This document shows, in pieces, positions 8,614 through 18,301 of a stretch of DNA of 64,000 bases; position 1 is the stretch's first letter, and each line of letters opens with the position of its first letter. The notes below the pieces were generated by a model that was given only the letters and a program-made list of their open reading frames with translations, was not told where the DNA came from and searched no databases. The DNA is from Oceanococcus sp041624435 (lineage in GTDB: Bacteria; Pseudomonadota; Gammaproteobacteria; Nevskiales; Oceanococcaceae), in NCBI GenBank assembly GCA_041624435.1, contig JBFJVB010000005.1, forward strand, positions 1-64,000, given 5' to 3'. The translations under genes and the position numbers were made by a program.

Positions 8614-10479
8614 ATGACCCAGCTGCGTTCAATCGCGTCCCGCCCGGTTGCCGCCCGCCGCGTGCTGCTGGGCGCACTGCTGCTCTCGCTCAGCAGTGCG
8701 GGCCAGGCGCTCAGCATCGGGCAGCCGCAAGCGGCTTCCCACCTTTCCGAGCCGCTGATCATGAGCATTCAGGTCACCGATGTGCCGAAGGGCATGACGG
8801 CCTCGGAGTTCAGCGCACGCCTGCTGCCTGCCCAGGCCTATCAGAACAGCGGAATTGATCTTCCCCAGCATCCGCTGAACGATTTTCGCGTCAGCGTGCA
8901 CCCCGGCCGATCCGACGAGCACCAGATCCGGATCATTTCCCATAAGGCCTTGCACGAGCCCATTTTGTCGCTGTTGCTGGAATTACGCGTTGGCAGCGAG
9001 AAATGGATTCGGCAAGTCGATGTGCTGCTCGATCCGGCAGTGGCCGAAACCGCGACGGCCGGCTTGGTATCGAACCAACCACTGGTGTACCTCGCCCCGG
9101 CGCGGGTGCCCAGCCCATCAGCCAGTGTGCCGGCTTACCGGCCCGGCAGCGGCAAGCCTTACGGGCCGGTGCGCAGTGGGGAATCCCTGTCGCGCATCGC
9201 GCAGCGGGCCCGGCCAGATCCGAAAATCCCGCTTGCCACGATGGTGGCGGCCATTCGCCAGGCCAATCCGGAGGCTTTCCAGGGCTCGATTGATCAGCTG
9301 AAGAAAGGCGTCATGCTGCGCATACCCAGCGCTGCGGAGATCGCCGCACTGAATCCGCCCCAGCTCCGCTCGCCGGCAAGCCAAGCGCCAGATACCGCAA
9401 CTGGCAGCGCAGCAGCCCTGGCAGACGCCCAGGGGGACAAGCGGGGCAAGCCGGCGCCACTTGTGGCCGATTCCGGCCCCTACCTGAGCCTGGAGCTGCG
9501 CCTGTCAGCGCCTCCGGAGCGGGACCAGTCAGCCCCCACCCGGCCGACGGCGCAACCGGCCCTGCGCTCCGCCACGACCGACCGTGCATTGACCGGAGCA
9601 CCGGCACCTGGTGCGGCGCCACCGCGCAGCACGTTGGCGAATGAGCTGGAAGATCCGGGGCTAGGCCTGATGGCTGACGGCAGCCTGACTACGCTGCAGC
9701 GTTCACCGCCTGGCAGCGCAGTCGTTGCCGCCGGCGAGCCCGCCGCGGCGGCACCTGAAGTCCCGGAAATTGCACCGGTCCCTGCGCCTGACGACACCCG
9801 ACCGGCCCAACCGGGTTCGATCTGGTGGTGGTGGCTGCTGGTGCTGGCCATGCCCTGGCTGGTCCGACGTTGGTGGCTGGGTCAGGCCCAGCCTGCGTCC
9901 CCCCTGCCTGTCGCTGCGGCGTCCGCCCCCTATGCCGGGTCACCGCTGAGCGCGCCCCGCGTGGTGACACCGTCGCCTGCCCCGGCGAGCGCATCCCCGC
10001 CAGCGAGCGCACCGCCCCCAGCCGCCGTCAGTCCACCGGCTCCCTTGATGCCGGATCGGGTCCAGCCAGCACCTGAATCGCTGGCCGCCGAACCCGCAGC
10101 CACGCCGCTGCCCGAGGCCCCGTCTGCGCCCGCGGCGCAAGAACTAGGCCCTCTGCCGGCAGAGGCCGCGCAAGCGCCGGCCGATGAGAATCCAGCCGAT
10201 GGCCCTGAGCCCGCGAAAGTTCGACCCGAAGTGACGCCCACAGAGGCCGTGGCAAACGAAGAACAGTCGGAATCAGCACTGCAACTTGACCTGGGCGAAC
10301 TCGAGCAGCGCGTTGCGACGCTCAAGACCCAGCCACTGAGCGACGAATCTCTGCGTCAATTGCGCGTGGCTGAAGCCTTGCTGGAGCGGGGCAACATCGC
10401 CCAGTGCAAACGCATTCTGGACCAGCTGGCCGAGCATCAGGCCGCCGCGGCCAGGCCGCCGATCCCCCCTCCCGGCTAG
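8614..10479 (+). CDS. FimV-like inner-membrane protein
   Basis: 621 residues. A signal-like N-terminus (to about residue 33) is followed by a FimV N-terminal domain (IGQPQAASHLSEPL to about residue 140) and a LysM-like FimV segment (SGESLSRIAQR through PLATMVAAIRQANPEAF, about 190-240). Next is a long Pro/Ala-rich linker. One transmembrane helix (IWWWWLLVLAMPWLVRRWW) lies near residue 410, then a second Pro/Ala-rich stretch and a short helical C-terminal domain. FimV proteins organise polar type IV pili and type II secretion. This one is shorter than Pseudomonas FimV (over 900 residues) and lacks most of the TPR region. No pilus genes are nearby. Confidence 0.75.
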   Translation: MTQLRSIASRPVAARRVLLGALLLSLSSAGQALSIGQPQAASHLSEPLIMSIQVTDVPKGMTASEFSARLLPAQAYQNSGIDLPQHPLNDFRVSVHPGRSDEHQIRIISHKALHEPILSLLLELRVGSEKWIRQVDVLLDPAVAETATAGLVSNQPLVYLAPARVPSPSASVPAYRPGSGKPYGPVRSGESLSRIAQRARPDPKIPLATMVAAIRQANPEAFQGSIDQLKKGVMLRIPSAAEIAALNPPQLRSPASQAPDTATGSAAALADAQGDKRGKPAPLVADSGPYLSLELRLSAPPERDQSAPTRPTAQPALRSATTDRALTGAPAPGAAPPRSTLANELEDPGLGLMADGSLTTLQRSPPGSAVVAAGEPAAAAPEVPEIAPVPAPDDTRPAQPGSIWWWWLLVLAMPWLVRRWWLGQAQPASPLPVAAASAPYAGSPLSAPRVVTPSPAPASASPPASAPPPAAVSPPAPLMPDRVQPAPESLAAEPAATPLPEAPSAPAAQELGPLPAEAAQAPADENPADGPEPAKVRPEVTPTEAVANEEQSESALQLDLGELEQRVATLKTQPLSDESLRQLRVAEALLERGNIAQCKRILDQLAEHQAAAARPPIPPPG

Positions 10480-10484
10480 CATCT

Positions 10485-10508
10485 GCCGCAGCGCCGCAGC
10501 GCCGCAGC
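10485..10508. repeat. Three tandem copies of an 8-base unit GCCGCAGC
   Basis: Short tandem repeat in the 39-base gap between the converging fimV-like and deaD-like genes. Probably a slippage product; no function can be assigned. Confidence 0.6.
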
Positions 10509-10518
10509 AGCCAAGTGC

Positions 10519-12348
10519 CTAGGAGGCTGGGCCTGGTGGCCGTTTGGCGCTCTTGCCCCCCGCCCCCTTGCCGCCGGGTTTCTTACCCTTGGCGCCTTTG
10601 CCGTGGGGCGGTTTAGCCGGCCGTTTGCGCGGCCCCGAAGCCGGCTCGGGTTTCTCGCCCAACCGGGTGATCTTCAATTGCTGCCCGGAGACCCAGACTT
10701 TTTTCAGATCGCGAAAAATATCCTTGGGCATGCCTTCGGGCAGGTCGACCAGACTGTATTCATCGTGGATATCGACGCGGCCGATGTGCTGGCTTTCCAG
10801 GCCCGCCTCATTCGCCAGTGCGCCGACGATATTTGCCGGCTGCACGCCGTGCACCTCGCCAACCTCGAGACGGAATCTCTCCATGCCGGCCTCGATGGCC
10901 CGCTCGGGACGCCGGGGTTTGGCCGTCGCCCCGGTGTCGGGACGCTGCGGTCGGGCGCGTTCCTGCGGGCCCGACTCGGCCCGGCTTTCCCGGACCTCCT
11001 TGTTCTTGCGCGCAGGCTTGCCGGCGGCCAGCAACAGCGGCTTGTTGCCCTGGAGCATCAGGGCCAGGGCCGCAGCAACGGAGCGTGCGGGGATATCGTG
11101 CTCGCGCTCGAACTGGGCGACCAGTTCCTCGAAAAAACCCAGCTCGCCAGTCGCCAGCGTTTCATTCATGCGCTGCTTGAAACGCGCGATGCGGTGGTCA
11201 TTGATGCGTTCGACCGTCGGCAGTTCCAGTGGCGCGATCTTCTGTCCGGTGGCGCGCTCGATCGCGGACAGCATCCGGCGTTCCCGCGGCGCGACAAACA
11301 GGATCGCATCGCCGGAGCGGCCGGCCCGACCGGTTCGCCCGATCCGGTGGACATAGGATTCGGTGTCATGGGGGATGTCGTAATTGATCACATGAGTGAC
11401 CCGCTCGACATCGATTCCCCGCGCGACCACGTCGGTCGCAACCAGAATATCCAGCCGCCCGGCCTTGAACTGCTCGACGGTACGCTCACGCGCACGCTGA
11501 TCCATATCGCCATTGATGGCTGCGGCGGCATGGCCGCGGGCTTCCAGCTTCTCGGCCAGCTCCAGCGTGGCCACCTTGGTCCGGGTGAAGATCAGCACAC
11601 CTTCGAAGGTTTCCACCTCCAGAATCCGCGTCAGCGCATCCAGCTTGTGCAGCCCGCCAACCATCCAGAACCGCTGCCGGATATTGGGGGTGGTCGCAGC
11701 CCGCTGCGCCACGGTGATTTCCTGGGGCGAGCTGAGGTATTTCTGCGCAATCCGCCGAATCACTGCCGGCATGGTCGCCGAGAACAGGGCCACCTGACGC
11801 TTGGGCGGCGTTTGCGCCAGAATCCACTCGACATCGTCAATGAAACCCATGCGCAGCATTTCGTCTGCCTCATCCAGCACCAGGCAGCGCAGTTCATTGA
11901 GCCGCAAGGTGCCACGCTTCATGTGATCCATCACCCGGCCTGGTGTACCGACCACCACATGCACTCCGCGCGCCAGTTGCTTGAGCTGGGTTTCGTAGCC
12001 CTGCCCACCGTAAATGGGCAAAACATGGAAGCCGGGCATATGCGCGGCATAGCGCTGGAACGCTTCCGCGACCTGAATCGCCAGCTCGCGGGTGGGTGCA
12101 AGCACCAGCGCCTGCGGCAGACGAGCGGACAGATCCAGGCCTGACAGGATCGGCAGCGCAAAGGCCGCGGTCTTGCCGGTGCCGGTCTGGGCCTGACCCA
12201 GCACATCGGTCCCGGCCAGGACATGGGGGATGATTTGCGCCTGAATGGGCGACGGCGATTCATACCCCACCTTGTCCAGGGCGGTAAGAATGGCCTGACT
12301 CAGGCCAAGACTGGCAAAATCGGAAGGGGGGGACGCGGTGGTGGACAT
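10519..12348 (-). CDS. deaD: DEAD-box RNA helicase, DeaD/CsdA type
   Basis: 609 residues. Helicase motifs occur in order: Q motif (ALDKVGYESPSPIQ), Walker A AQTGTGKT (about 48-55), PTRELA, DEAD at about 150, SAT (LFSATMP), and HRIGRTGRAGRSG. The C-terminal part has a DbpA-type RNA-binding domain (VGEVHGVQPANIVGAL to SGQQLKITRL, about 490-570) and a Lys/Pro/Gly-rich basic tail. It unwinds RNA during ribosome assembly and mRNA decay, and is often cold-induced. It converges with the fimV-like gene; its promoter should lie in 12349-12474, where no clear hexamers were seen. Confidence 0.93.
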   Translation of the reverse strand: MSTTASPPSDFASLGLSQAILTALDKVGYESPSPIQAQIIPHVLAGTDVLGQAQTGTGKTAAFALPILSGLDLSARLPQALVLAPTRELAIQVAEAFQRYAAHMPGFHVLPIYGGQGYETQLKQLARGVHVVVGTPGRVMDHMKRGTLRLNELRCLVLDEADEMLRMGFIDDVEWILAQTPPKRQVALFSATMPAVIRRIAQKYLSSPQEITVAQRAATTPNIRQRFWMVGGLHKLDALTRILEVETFEGVLIFTRTKVATLELAEKLEARGHAAAAINGDMDQRARERTVEQFKAGRLDILVATDVVARGIDVERVTHVINYDIPHDTESYVHRIGRTGRAGRSGDAILFVAPRERRMLSAIERATGQKIAPLELPTVERINDHRIARFKQRMNETLATGELGFFEELVAQFEREHDIPARSVAAALALMLQGNKPLLLAAGKPARKNKEVRESRAESGPQERARPQRPDTGATAKPRRPERAIEAGMERFRLEVGEVHGVQPANIVGALANEAGLESQHIGRVDIHDEYSLVDLPEGMPKDIFRDLKKVWVSGQQLKITRLGEKPEPASGPRKRPAKPPHGKGAKGKKPGGKGAGGKSAKRPPGPAS

Positions 12349-12474
12349 GCTAAAGATCTGCTTTGGGTGGCGTCGGAAATGAACGCCAACGGCTAAGGAT
12401 ACGTGGCTTTTCCAGATTTGGCTTGCGCCACAGCCAGACTACCGGCGCAGCCGCCGGGCGGCGCGCTGCTGGGT

Positions 12475-13851
12475 CTATGCAAGAATAGTGACGCAGATCA
12501 GACTGATGCAGCCCGCGGCCAGAAAGTTCAGGACCAGACCCTGCTGAGCCATCTGCCGGGTGGTGATCCGTCCGGTCCCGTAAACAATGGCGTTTGGCGC
12601 CGTAGCCACGGGCAGCATGAACGCACAGCTGGCGCTGATCGCGGCGGGCACCATCAGCAAGCGGGGATCGATGCCCGCGGCCTGGCCCGCGATCGCCAGG
12701 ATCGGCATCAGCAGCACGGTAGTTGCCGTATTACTGGTCAACTCCGTCAAGAAAGTGACACTCAGACACACCACGATCACCGCCACCCAGATCGGCCAGT
12801 TCCCCACCACGGCCAGCTGCGCTCCGAGAATCTGGCTCAATCCGGACTCGGAAAAGGCCTGGGCGATCGCAATCCCGCCCCCGAACAGGATCAGGATTCC
12901 CCAGGGAATGCTGGACGCGGCATCCCAGTCCAGCAGACGCTCACCCCGCCCATCGGGAATCAGAAACATCGCCAGCACCGCGAGCAGCGCGACACTGGCG
13001 TCATTGGCCTGGGGCAAGCCGGCCCAGCTGCTCCAGCCACCAAACGGCTCCTGTCGGGTCACCCACAACAGCCCGGTGAGCCCGAACACCAGCAAAGTGC
13101 GTATTTCGCCGACCCGCCAGGGCCCGACGGCCTGCAGCGCCGGCGCCGGCAAGCCGCCCAGCCCGCGGGTCAGCCACAAGCCCGCCAAAGGCAACACCAC
13201 AATGACGATGGGTACGCCCCAGCTCATCCATTCCACGAAACCCGGCGTGGCGCCGACCTGCTGGCCATACACCTGCATGAACACCAGATTGGGTGGGGTC
13301 CCGATCGGTGTACCGACCCCGCCAATGCTGGCCGCGTAGGCAATGCCGAGCAGCAGCGCCCTGGCAAGCTCAGGCTCCTCGACATCAGCAACAACCGCCA
13401 GGGCCACCGGCAAGAGCATCAGCGTCGTGGCGGTATTGGAGATCCACATCGACAGCAGCGCAGACGCAGCCATGAAACCCAGCACCAGCCGGCGTTGATC
13501 GCTGCCACCAAACTGCGCCACCAGCTGCAAGGCCAGACGCCGGTGGGCGCCGCTGCGCTCCATGGCCTTGGACAACATGAAACCGCCAAGGAGTAATAGA
13601 ATCAATGGGTTGCCGTAAGCCTGCGCCACCTGCGACGGGCTCAGCACGCCCACGAGCGGCAAGACCGCCAACGGCACCAGCGCGGTCACCGCAATCGGAA
13701 TCGGCTCGAACACCCACCAGATCGCACACAACAGCGCCACGGCCGCCGCCCAGGCCACCGTCGAGCCATAGCCGGCCTGATTGGCCCAGATAAAAGCACC
13801 GACGGCGATGAGTGCGCCGAGCGGAATCGCCAGCCAGGCTGTGTCCTTCAT
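12475..13851 (-). CDS. SLC13/DASS-family sodium-coupled anion symporter
   Basis: 458 residues with about 11-12 hydrophobic segments. Two SNT motifs, the sodium- and carboxylate-binding signature of the DASS family, appear as SNTATTLMLLPVA and TSNTATTVLLMP. The substrate is a dicarboxylate or sulfate; sequence reading cannot decide. The ATG at 13851 has AGGG 5 bases upstream and is preferred over an in-frame TTG at 13881. It is divergent from the Ada-AlkA gene, with about 200 bases between them. Confidence 0.88.
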   Translation of the reverse strand: MKDTAWLAIPLGALIAVGAFIWANQAGYGSTVAWAAAVALLCAIWWVFEPIPIAVTALVPLAVLPLVGVLSPSQVAQAYGNPLILLLLGGFMLSKAMERSGAHRRLALQLVAQFGGSDQRRLVLGFMAASALLSMWISNTATTLMLLPVALAVVADVEEPELARALLLGIAYAASIGGVGTPIGTPPNLVFMQVYGQQVGATPGFVEWMSWGVPIVIVVLPLAGLWLTRGLGGLPAPALQAVGPWRVGEIRTLLVFGLTGLLWVTRQEPFGGWSSWAGLPQANDASVALLAVLAMFLIPDGRGERLLDWDAASSIPWGILILFGGGIAIAQAFSESGLSQILGAQLAVVGNWPIWVAVIVVCLSVTFLTELTSNTATTVLLMPILAIAGQAAGIDPRLLMVPAAISASCAFMLPVATAPNAIVYGTGRITTRQMAQQGLVLNFLAAGCISLICVTILA

Positions 13852-14060
13852 GCGCGCCCTGCCCGTCTGTTCAAGATCCAATCCCGCGCCGCCACGCGGC
13901 GAATGTCGTTTCCCATCCCGGGCCTGCCGCCCAGCCGAGCCACAGTCTAGTCAAAATTCAGTCTGGGCTCACGGCATAGCGCAACACCGGCAGTTCTGGC
14001 CTGACGCACCAGGTCCGAAAACGTCCAACACCTGCGCCGCGCAGCGATTATCCTGAGCTC

Positions 14061-15527
14061 ATGACTGCGCCTTACTCAAGCCCGGACGCCCACATTTTGA
14101 ATCCAGCCGCCTGCGAGCGCGCACGGCTGGCCCGCGATGCCCGTTTCGATGGGCGGTTTTTTGTCGGCGTGACCAGCACGGGAATCTATTGTCGGCCGAT
14201 CTGCCCGGTGCGCCTGCCCAAACCGGAGAATGTGCGGTTTTATCTCAGCGCGGCCGCGGCCGCAGCTCAAGGGTTCCGGCCCTGCCTGCGTTGCCGCCCT
14301 GAACTGGCCCCGGACAATCCGTACTGGCCCGCCCATCCGCCGCTGGTGCGTGAGGCCTTGCGCCAGATCGACGCGGGTGCGCTGGACCGCGAGCCGGTGG
14401 TCGATCTAGCCCGACGTCTGGGCATCACCGACCGCCATCTGCGGCGCCTGTTTCTGCACCATGTCGGCGCCAGCCCCAAGGCACTGGCGCAAACCCGCCG
14501 GATCCTGTTCGCGAAACAGCTGATCAGCGATTCGACTCTGCCCCTGGGCCAGATCGCCAGCGCGGCAGGCTTTGGCAGCGTCAGGCGCTTCAACGCGGCC
14601 TTCAGCACGCTCTACCAGCGCTCCCCCTCCAGCCTGCGCCGCGGCGCGGCTTCGCTCGGCACGGGCGGCTTCAGGCTTAAACTCGCTTACCGCCCGCCCT
14701 ATAACTGGCCACAGGTCCGGGCTTTTCTGCGGCGTCGCGCCATCCCTCAGATCGAAGAGGTCGGCGAATCTCATTACGCCCGCAGCTTCGAACTCCGGGG
14801 CGAGGCGGGCTGGTTCCGCATCGCGCATCAGCCGGCCGCTTCCCGCTTCATGCTCCACGTGGAGCATTCCAGTCCGAGCGTGGTGTACAGCGTTGCCGAA
14901 CGCTGCAAGCGCCTGCTGGACTTGAGCGCCATGCCCACCGAAATTAGCGCACATTTGCGCCAGGACCCCCGTCTGGCGGACATTCTGCAGGCCCAGCCCG
15001 GCCTGCGCCTGCCCGGCGCCTGGGACCGGTTCGAACTGTGCGTGCGGGCGATTCTCGGCCAGCAGATTACCCTGGCCGCCGCCCGCACCCTGGCGACCCG
15101 CCTGGTGCAGCGCTGCACCGCGAGCCCACCGCAAGCCCTGGCCTCCAGGCTGGTCTTTCCAGGCCCGGCGGCCGTTGCGGCGGCCGACCTGTCCGGCCTG
15201 GGCCTGACCGGGCGACGCATCACGACCCTGCAGCGTCTGGCCCAGGAGGTCCTGGAGGGCCGCCTGGTACTGGAATCCGCCGACCCCATGGCCATTGACC
15301 GGGCGCTGGCCGCCATTCCCGGCATCGGGCCCTGGACCCGCGCCTACATCGCCATGCGTGGCCTGGGCGACCCCGATGCCTTTCCCAGTGAGGATATCGT
15401 CCTGCGCAAAGCGCTGGCGCCTGATGGTCGGGCGCTGAGCGCCGCAGCCCTGGAAACGCTTGCCGAATGCTGGCGCCCCTGGCGGGCCTACGCCGCCGTC
15501 GCGCTGTGGCATCGGGCCGGCCCATGA
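14061..15527 (+). CDS. Ada-AraC-AlkA fusion: methyl-phosphotriester sensor/activator with 3-methyladenine glycosylase
   Basis: 488 residues in three modules. Residues about 10-85 are the Ada zinc domain, with four Cys in GIYCRPICPVR and RPCLRC; the first is the methyl acceptor. Residues about 95-190 form an AraC helix-turn-helix (DLARRLGITDRHLRRLF). Residues about 200-488 are AlkA-like with an HhH-GPD signature (IPGIGPWTRAYIAMRGLG, then Asp in FPSEDI) for base excision. The architecture senses alkylation and repairs it in one protein. The O6-methylguanine transferase module of E. coli Ada is absent but encoded by the next gene. Confidence 0.92.
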   Translation: MTAPYSSPDAHILNPAACERARLARDARFDGRFFVGVTSTGIYCRPICPVRLPKPENVRFYLSAAAAAAQGFRPCLRCRPELAPDNPYWPAHPPLVREALRQIDAGALDREPVVDLARRLGITDRHLRRLFLHHVGASPKALAQTRRILFAKQLISDSTLPLGQIASAAGFGSVRRFNAAFSTLYQRSPSSLRRGAASLGTGGFRLKLAYRPPYNWPQVRAFLRRRAIPQIEEVGESHYARSFELRGEAGWFRIAHQPAASRFMLHVEHSSPSVVYSVAERCKRLLDLSAMPTEISAHLRQDPRLADILQAQPGLRLPGAWDRFELCVRAILGQQITLAAARTLATRLVQRCTASPPQALASRLVFPGPAAVAAADLSGLGLTGRRITTLQRLAQEVLEGRLVLESADPMAIDRALAAIPGIGPWTRAYIAMRGLGDPDAFPSEDIVLRKALAPDGRALSAAALETLAECWRPWRAYAAVALWHRAGP

Positions 15528-15610
15528 CGACATTCAGATTCGGGGCGGTGGCTGTAGCGGCAACCAGCGCCTGCCATCGCGGCACTCACTCTGACCGGAG
15601 TTTTCCTCTG

Positions 15611-16078
15611 ATGCATTACGCCTATTTCGACTCGCCTCTTGGCCGCCTGCTCATCACCGTGGATGCCAGCGGTCTGCGCGGCATCGCCTTTCCAGCCACC
15701 GGCCCGGCGCCGCCGCAAGTCGTCGGCCGCGAAGACGCGCAGGCGACCGCGCCGGTCATGCAGCAGTTGGCCGAATATTTCGCCGGCCGTCGGCGCCGGT
15801 TCGAACTGCCGCTCAATCCCCGGACCACGGCCTTTCAGGCCCGGGTTCTCGAACAATTGCGCATCATCCCTTTTGGCCAGACCATCAGCTACGCCGAGCT
15901 CGCCGCGCGCATCGGCCAGCCCAATGCCGCCCGGGCGGTCGGCCACGCCTGCGGCAGGAACCCCCTGCCCATCGTCATTCCCTGCCACCGGGTCGTGGGC
16001 AGCAAGGGTGCCCTCACCGGCTTTGCCGGCGGCCTGGACGCCAAGCGCTGGCTGCTGACCCATGAATCGGCCGGATGA
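15611..16078 (+). CDS. ogt: Methylated-DNA--protein-cysteine methyltransferase
   Basis: 155 residues. The suicide-acceptor motif IPCHRVVG is at about residue 119-126, and RAVGHACGRNPLPI is the usual flanking sequence. It removes O6-methyl groups from guanine. The chosen ATG (MHYAYFDSPLG) matches the family N-terminus and follows GGAG by about 10 bases. An earlier in-frame ATG at 15524 overlaps the Ada-AlkA stop as ATGA and would add 29 residues, so coupled initiation there cannot be excluded. With the previous gene it forms an adaptive-response unit. Confidence 0.93.
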   Translation: MHYAYFDSPLGRLLITVDASGLRGIAFPATGPAPPQVVGREDAQATAPVMQQLAEYFAGRRRRFELPLNPRTTAFQARVLEQLRIIPFGQTISYAELAARIGQPNAARAVGHACGRNPLPIVIPCHRVVGSKGALTGFAGGLDAKRWLLTHESAG

Positions 16079-16195
16079 CGCCTTCGTAAGGACGGCCACC
16101 GCTCAATCTCGGCTATGCTGTGCCCGCTTCACGCAGCCGATCAGACAGCCCCCGCAGCGGGCTGATCCCTTCCGCCCAGCCTGAACCCTGAACCT

Positions 16196-18301
16196 ATGCA
16201 TTCAAGCGCAACCGCCCGGTCACGGCTCGCCGTCGATATCGGCGGCACTTTCACCGATGTCGTCCTGGAACAACCGGACGGTCGCCGCAGCTCGCGCAAA
16301 CTCCTGACCACGCATGAACATCCCGGCGAGGCCGTGGTGCAAGGCATGACCGCGCTGATCGCAGCCTCCGGCCTGCAGCCCGGCGATATCGGTCTGATCA
16401 TTCACGGCACAACCCTGGCCACCAATGCGCTGATCGAGCGCCGGGGGGCGAAAACCGCACTGCTGACCACCGCCGGCCACCGCGATGTGCTGGCCATGGC
16501 GCACGAAGATCGCTTCGAACAGTATGACCTCAATATCGACCGACCGACCCCGCTGGTGCCCCGTCACCTGCGTCTGCCCGTTGCCGAACGGATGGATGCT
16601 GCCGGCCGGGTTTTGCTCGCGCTCAAGGAATCGCAGCTCGAGGCCGTGCTGCCGGTCCTGGATGCGCAGCAGGTCGAGAGCGTGGCGATCGGCTATCTGC
16701 ACGCCTACGCCAATCCGCAGCACGAGCAGCTGACGGCCGACTATCTGCGCCGCGTCAGACCGCAGCTGTCGCTGACCCTGGCTTCGGAAGTGTGCCCGGA
16801 GATTCGTGAGTACGAGCGTCTGTCCACCGCTTGCGCGAACGCCTACGTCCGCCCGCTGATGGCCCGCTACCTGCAGCGTCTGGCGGACGAGCTTCAGGCC
16901 CGCGGTTTTACTTGCCCCTTCCTGCTGATGACCTCAGGCGGGGGGCTGACCACCCTGGAGACGGCCGCGCGCTTTCCGATCCGGCTGGTCGAATCCGGCC
17001 CGGCTGGCGGCGCTATTCTCGCCCAGGCGGTAGCCCGGCAGGGCCAGCATCAGCGCTTGCTGTCTTTTGACATGGGTGGCACCACGGCCAAGCTCTGCCT
17101 GATCGATGCGTATCAGCCCCTGCGCTCACGCAGTTTCGAGGTCGATCGCATCTACCGCTTCAAGAAAGGCAGCGGCCTGCCGGTCCGAATTCCGGTCATC
17201 GAAATGGTTGAAATCGGCGCCGGGGGTGGTTCGCTGGCCGCGGTCGACAAGCTTGGCCGGGTCCAGGTCGGCCCTCACAGCGCCGGCTCGCTGCCCGGCC
17301 CGGCCTGCTATGGCCGCGGCGGCAGCCGTCCGGCAGTCACCGATGCCGATGTACGCCTGGGCCGGATCTTTGCCGACAGTTTTGCCTCGGGGGCCTTCGC
17401 GCTGGATCACGGTGCGGCGGATCAGGCACTGCAGGCCGCGGTAGCCCAGCCGCTGGGCCTGGACCTGGATCTGGCGGCCTGTGCGATCAGTGAAGTCGTG
17501 GACGAGAACATGGCCGCTGCGGCGCGTGCCCATGCGGCCGAGTTCGGTTTGCAACTGGACAACCGCGACCTGGTGGCCTTTGGTGGCGCCGCGCCCTTGC
17601 ATGCCGCCCGGCTGGGCGAAAAACTCGGCGTGAAGCGCATCGTGATTCCCACCGATGCCGGGGTGGGCTCGGCCGTGGGCTTCCTGCTCGCGCCGGTGGC
17701 CTACGAGGTCGTACGCAGCCGTCACCAGGCTCTGGATGAACTGAATTTTCCCGACCTGAACAGGCTGATCGAGGCGATGCGCGAAGAAGCCCTCTGCGTG
17801 GTGCGCCAGGCCACAGCCACGGCCCCGTTGCGAGAGGTCCGGCACGCGTATATGCGCTACGTCGGCCAGGGCCATGAGATTCCGGTCGAGTTACCGCTTG
17901 GCCGCTATGGCCCCGAACAGGTGCAGACGTTTCGCCAGGCCTTCGAATCCGCCTACCGCGCCCGCTACGCCCGGGTCATCGACGGCGTCGGGATCGAAAT
18001 CCTGAGCTGGACGCTCAGTCTAAGCGCCGCGCAAGCCCCCGAGCCCAGGCCGCTGCAGGTGACCGAGGCCGAGCGCTCACCACCACGCCCAATAGCCCAC
18101 CAGGGGCTGTTTGACCCGCGCAGCGCCAGCGTTGACCGGGCCCCGGTGTACTGGCGCCAAGACCTGCATCCCGGCGATACGCTTGCGGGTCCGGCCCTGA
18201 TCACCGAGGCACAAACCACCACGGTGGTCAGCGCCCACTATCGGGCGGCCATTGATGCGCGCGGTTGCATCGTGCTGACACCGCAAGGGGCGAGACCATG
18301 A
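16196..18301 (+). CDS. hyuA: Hydantoinase/oxoprolinase subunit A
   Basis: 701 residues. The N-terminus has the ATP-binding signature of the actin-fold HyuA family (AVDIGGTFTDVVL, residues about 12-24), then HGTTLATNALIERRGAK and the second phosphate motif SFDMGGTTAKL near residue 290. GGAAPLHAARLGEKLGV lies near 460. The family carries out ATP-dependent opening of hydantoins, 5-oxoproline or acetone-like substrates together with subunit B. Its stop overlaps the hyuB ATG by 4 bases. The substrate is not decided by sequence; N-methylhydantoin- or 5-oxoproline-type activity is possible. Confidence 0.9.
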   Translation: MHSSATARSRLAVDIGGTFTDVVLEQPDGRRSSRKLLTTHEHPGEAVVQGMTALIAASGLQPGDIGLIIHGTTLATNALIERRGAKTALLTTAGHRDVLAMAHEDRFEQYDLNIDRPTPLVPRHLRLPVAERMDAAGRVLLALKESQLEAVLPVLDAQQVESVAIGYLHAYANPQHEQLTADYLRRVRPQLSLTLASEVCPEIREYERLSTACANAYVRPLMARYLQRLADELQARGFTCPFLLMTSGGGLTTLETAARFPIRLVESGPAGGAILAQAVARQGQHQRLLSFDMGGTTAKLCLIDAYQPLRSRSFEVDRIYRFKKGSGLPVRIPVIEMVEIGAGGGSLAAVDKLGRVQVGPHSAGSLPGPACYGRGGSRPAVTDADVRLGRIFADSFASGAFALDHGAADQALQAAVAQPLGLDLDLAACAISEVVDENMAAAARAHAAEFGLQLDNRDLVAFGGAAPLHAARLGEKLGVKRIVIPTDAGVGSAVGFLLAPVAYEVVRSRHQALDELNFPDLNRLIEAMREEALCVVRQATATAPLREVRHAYMRYVGQGHEIPVELPLGRYGPEQVQTFRQAFESAYRARYARVIDGVGIEILSWTLSLSAAQAPEPRPLQVTEAERSPPRPIAHQGLFDPRSASVDRAPVYWRQDLHPGDTLAGPALITEAQTTTVVSAHYRAAIDARGCIVLTPQGARP

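Noticed and set aside
14061..16078. Possible operon-mobile or SOS-linked repair island
   Set aside because: The Ada-AlkA and Ogt genes are ordinary alkylation-repair genes; no LexA box, integrase or composition shift was seen.
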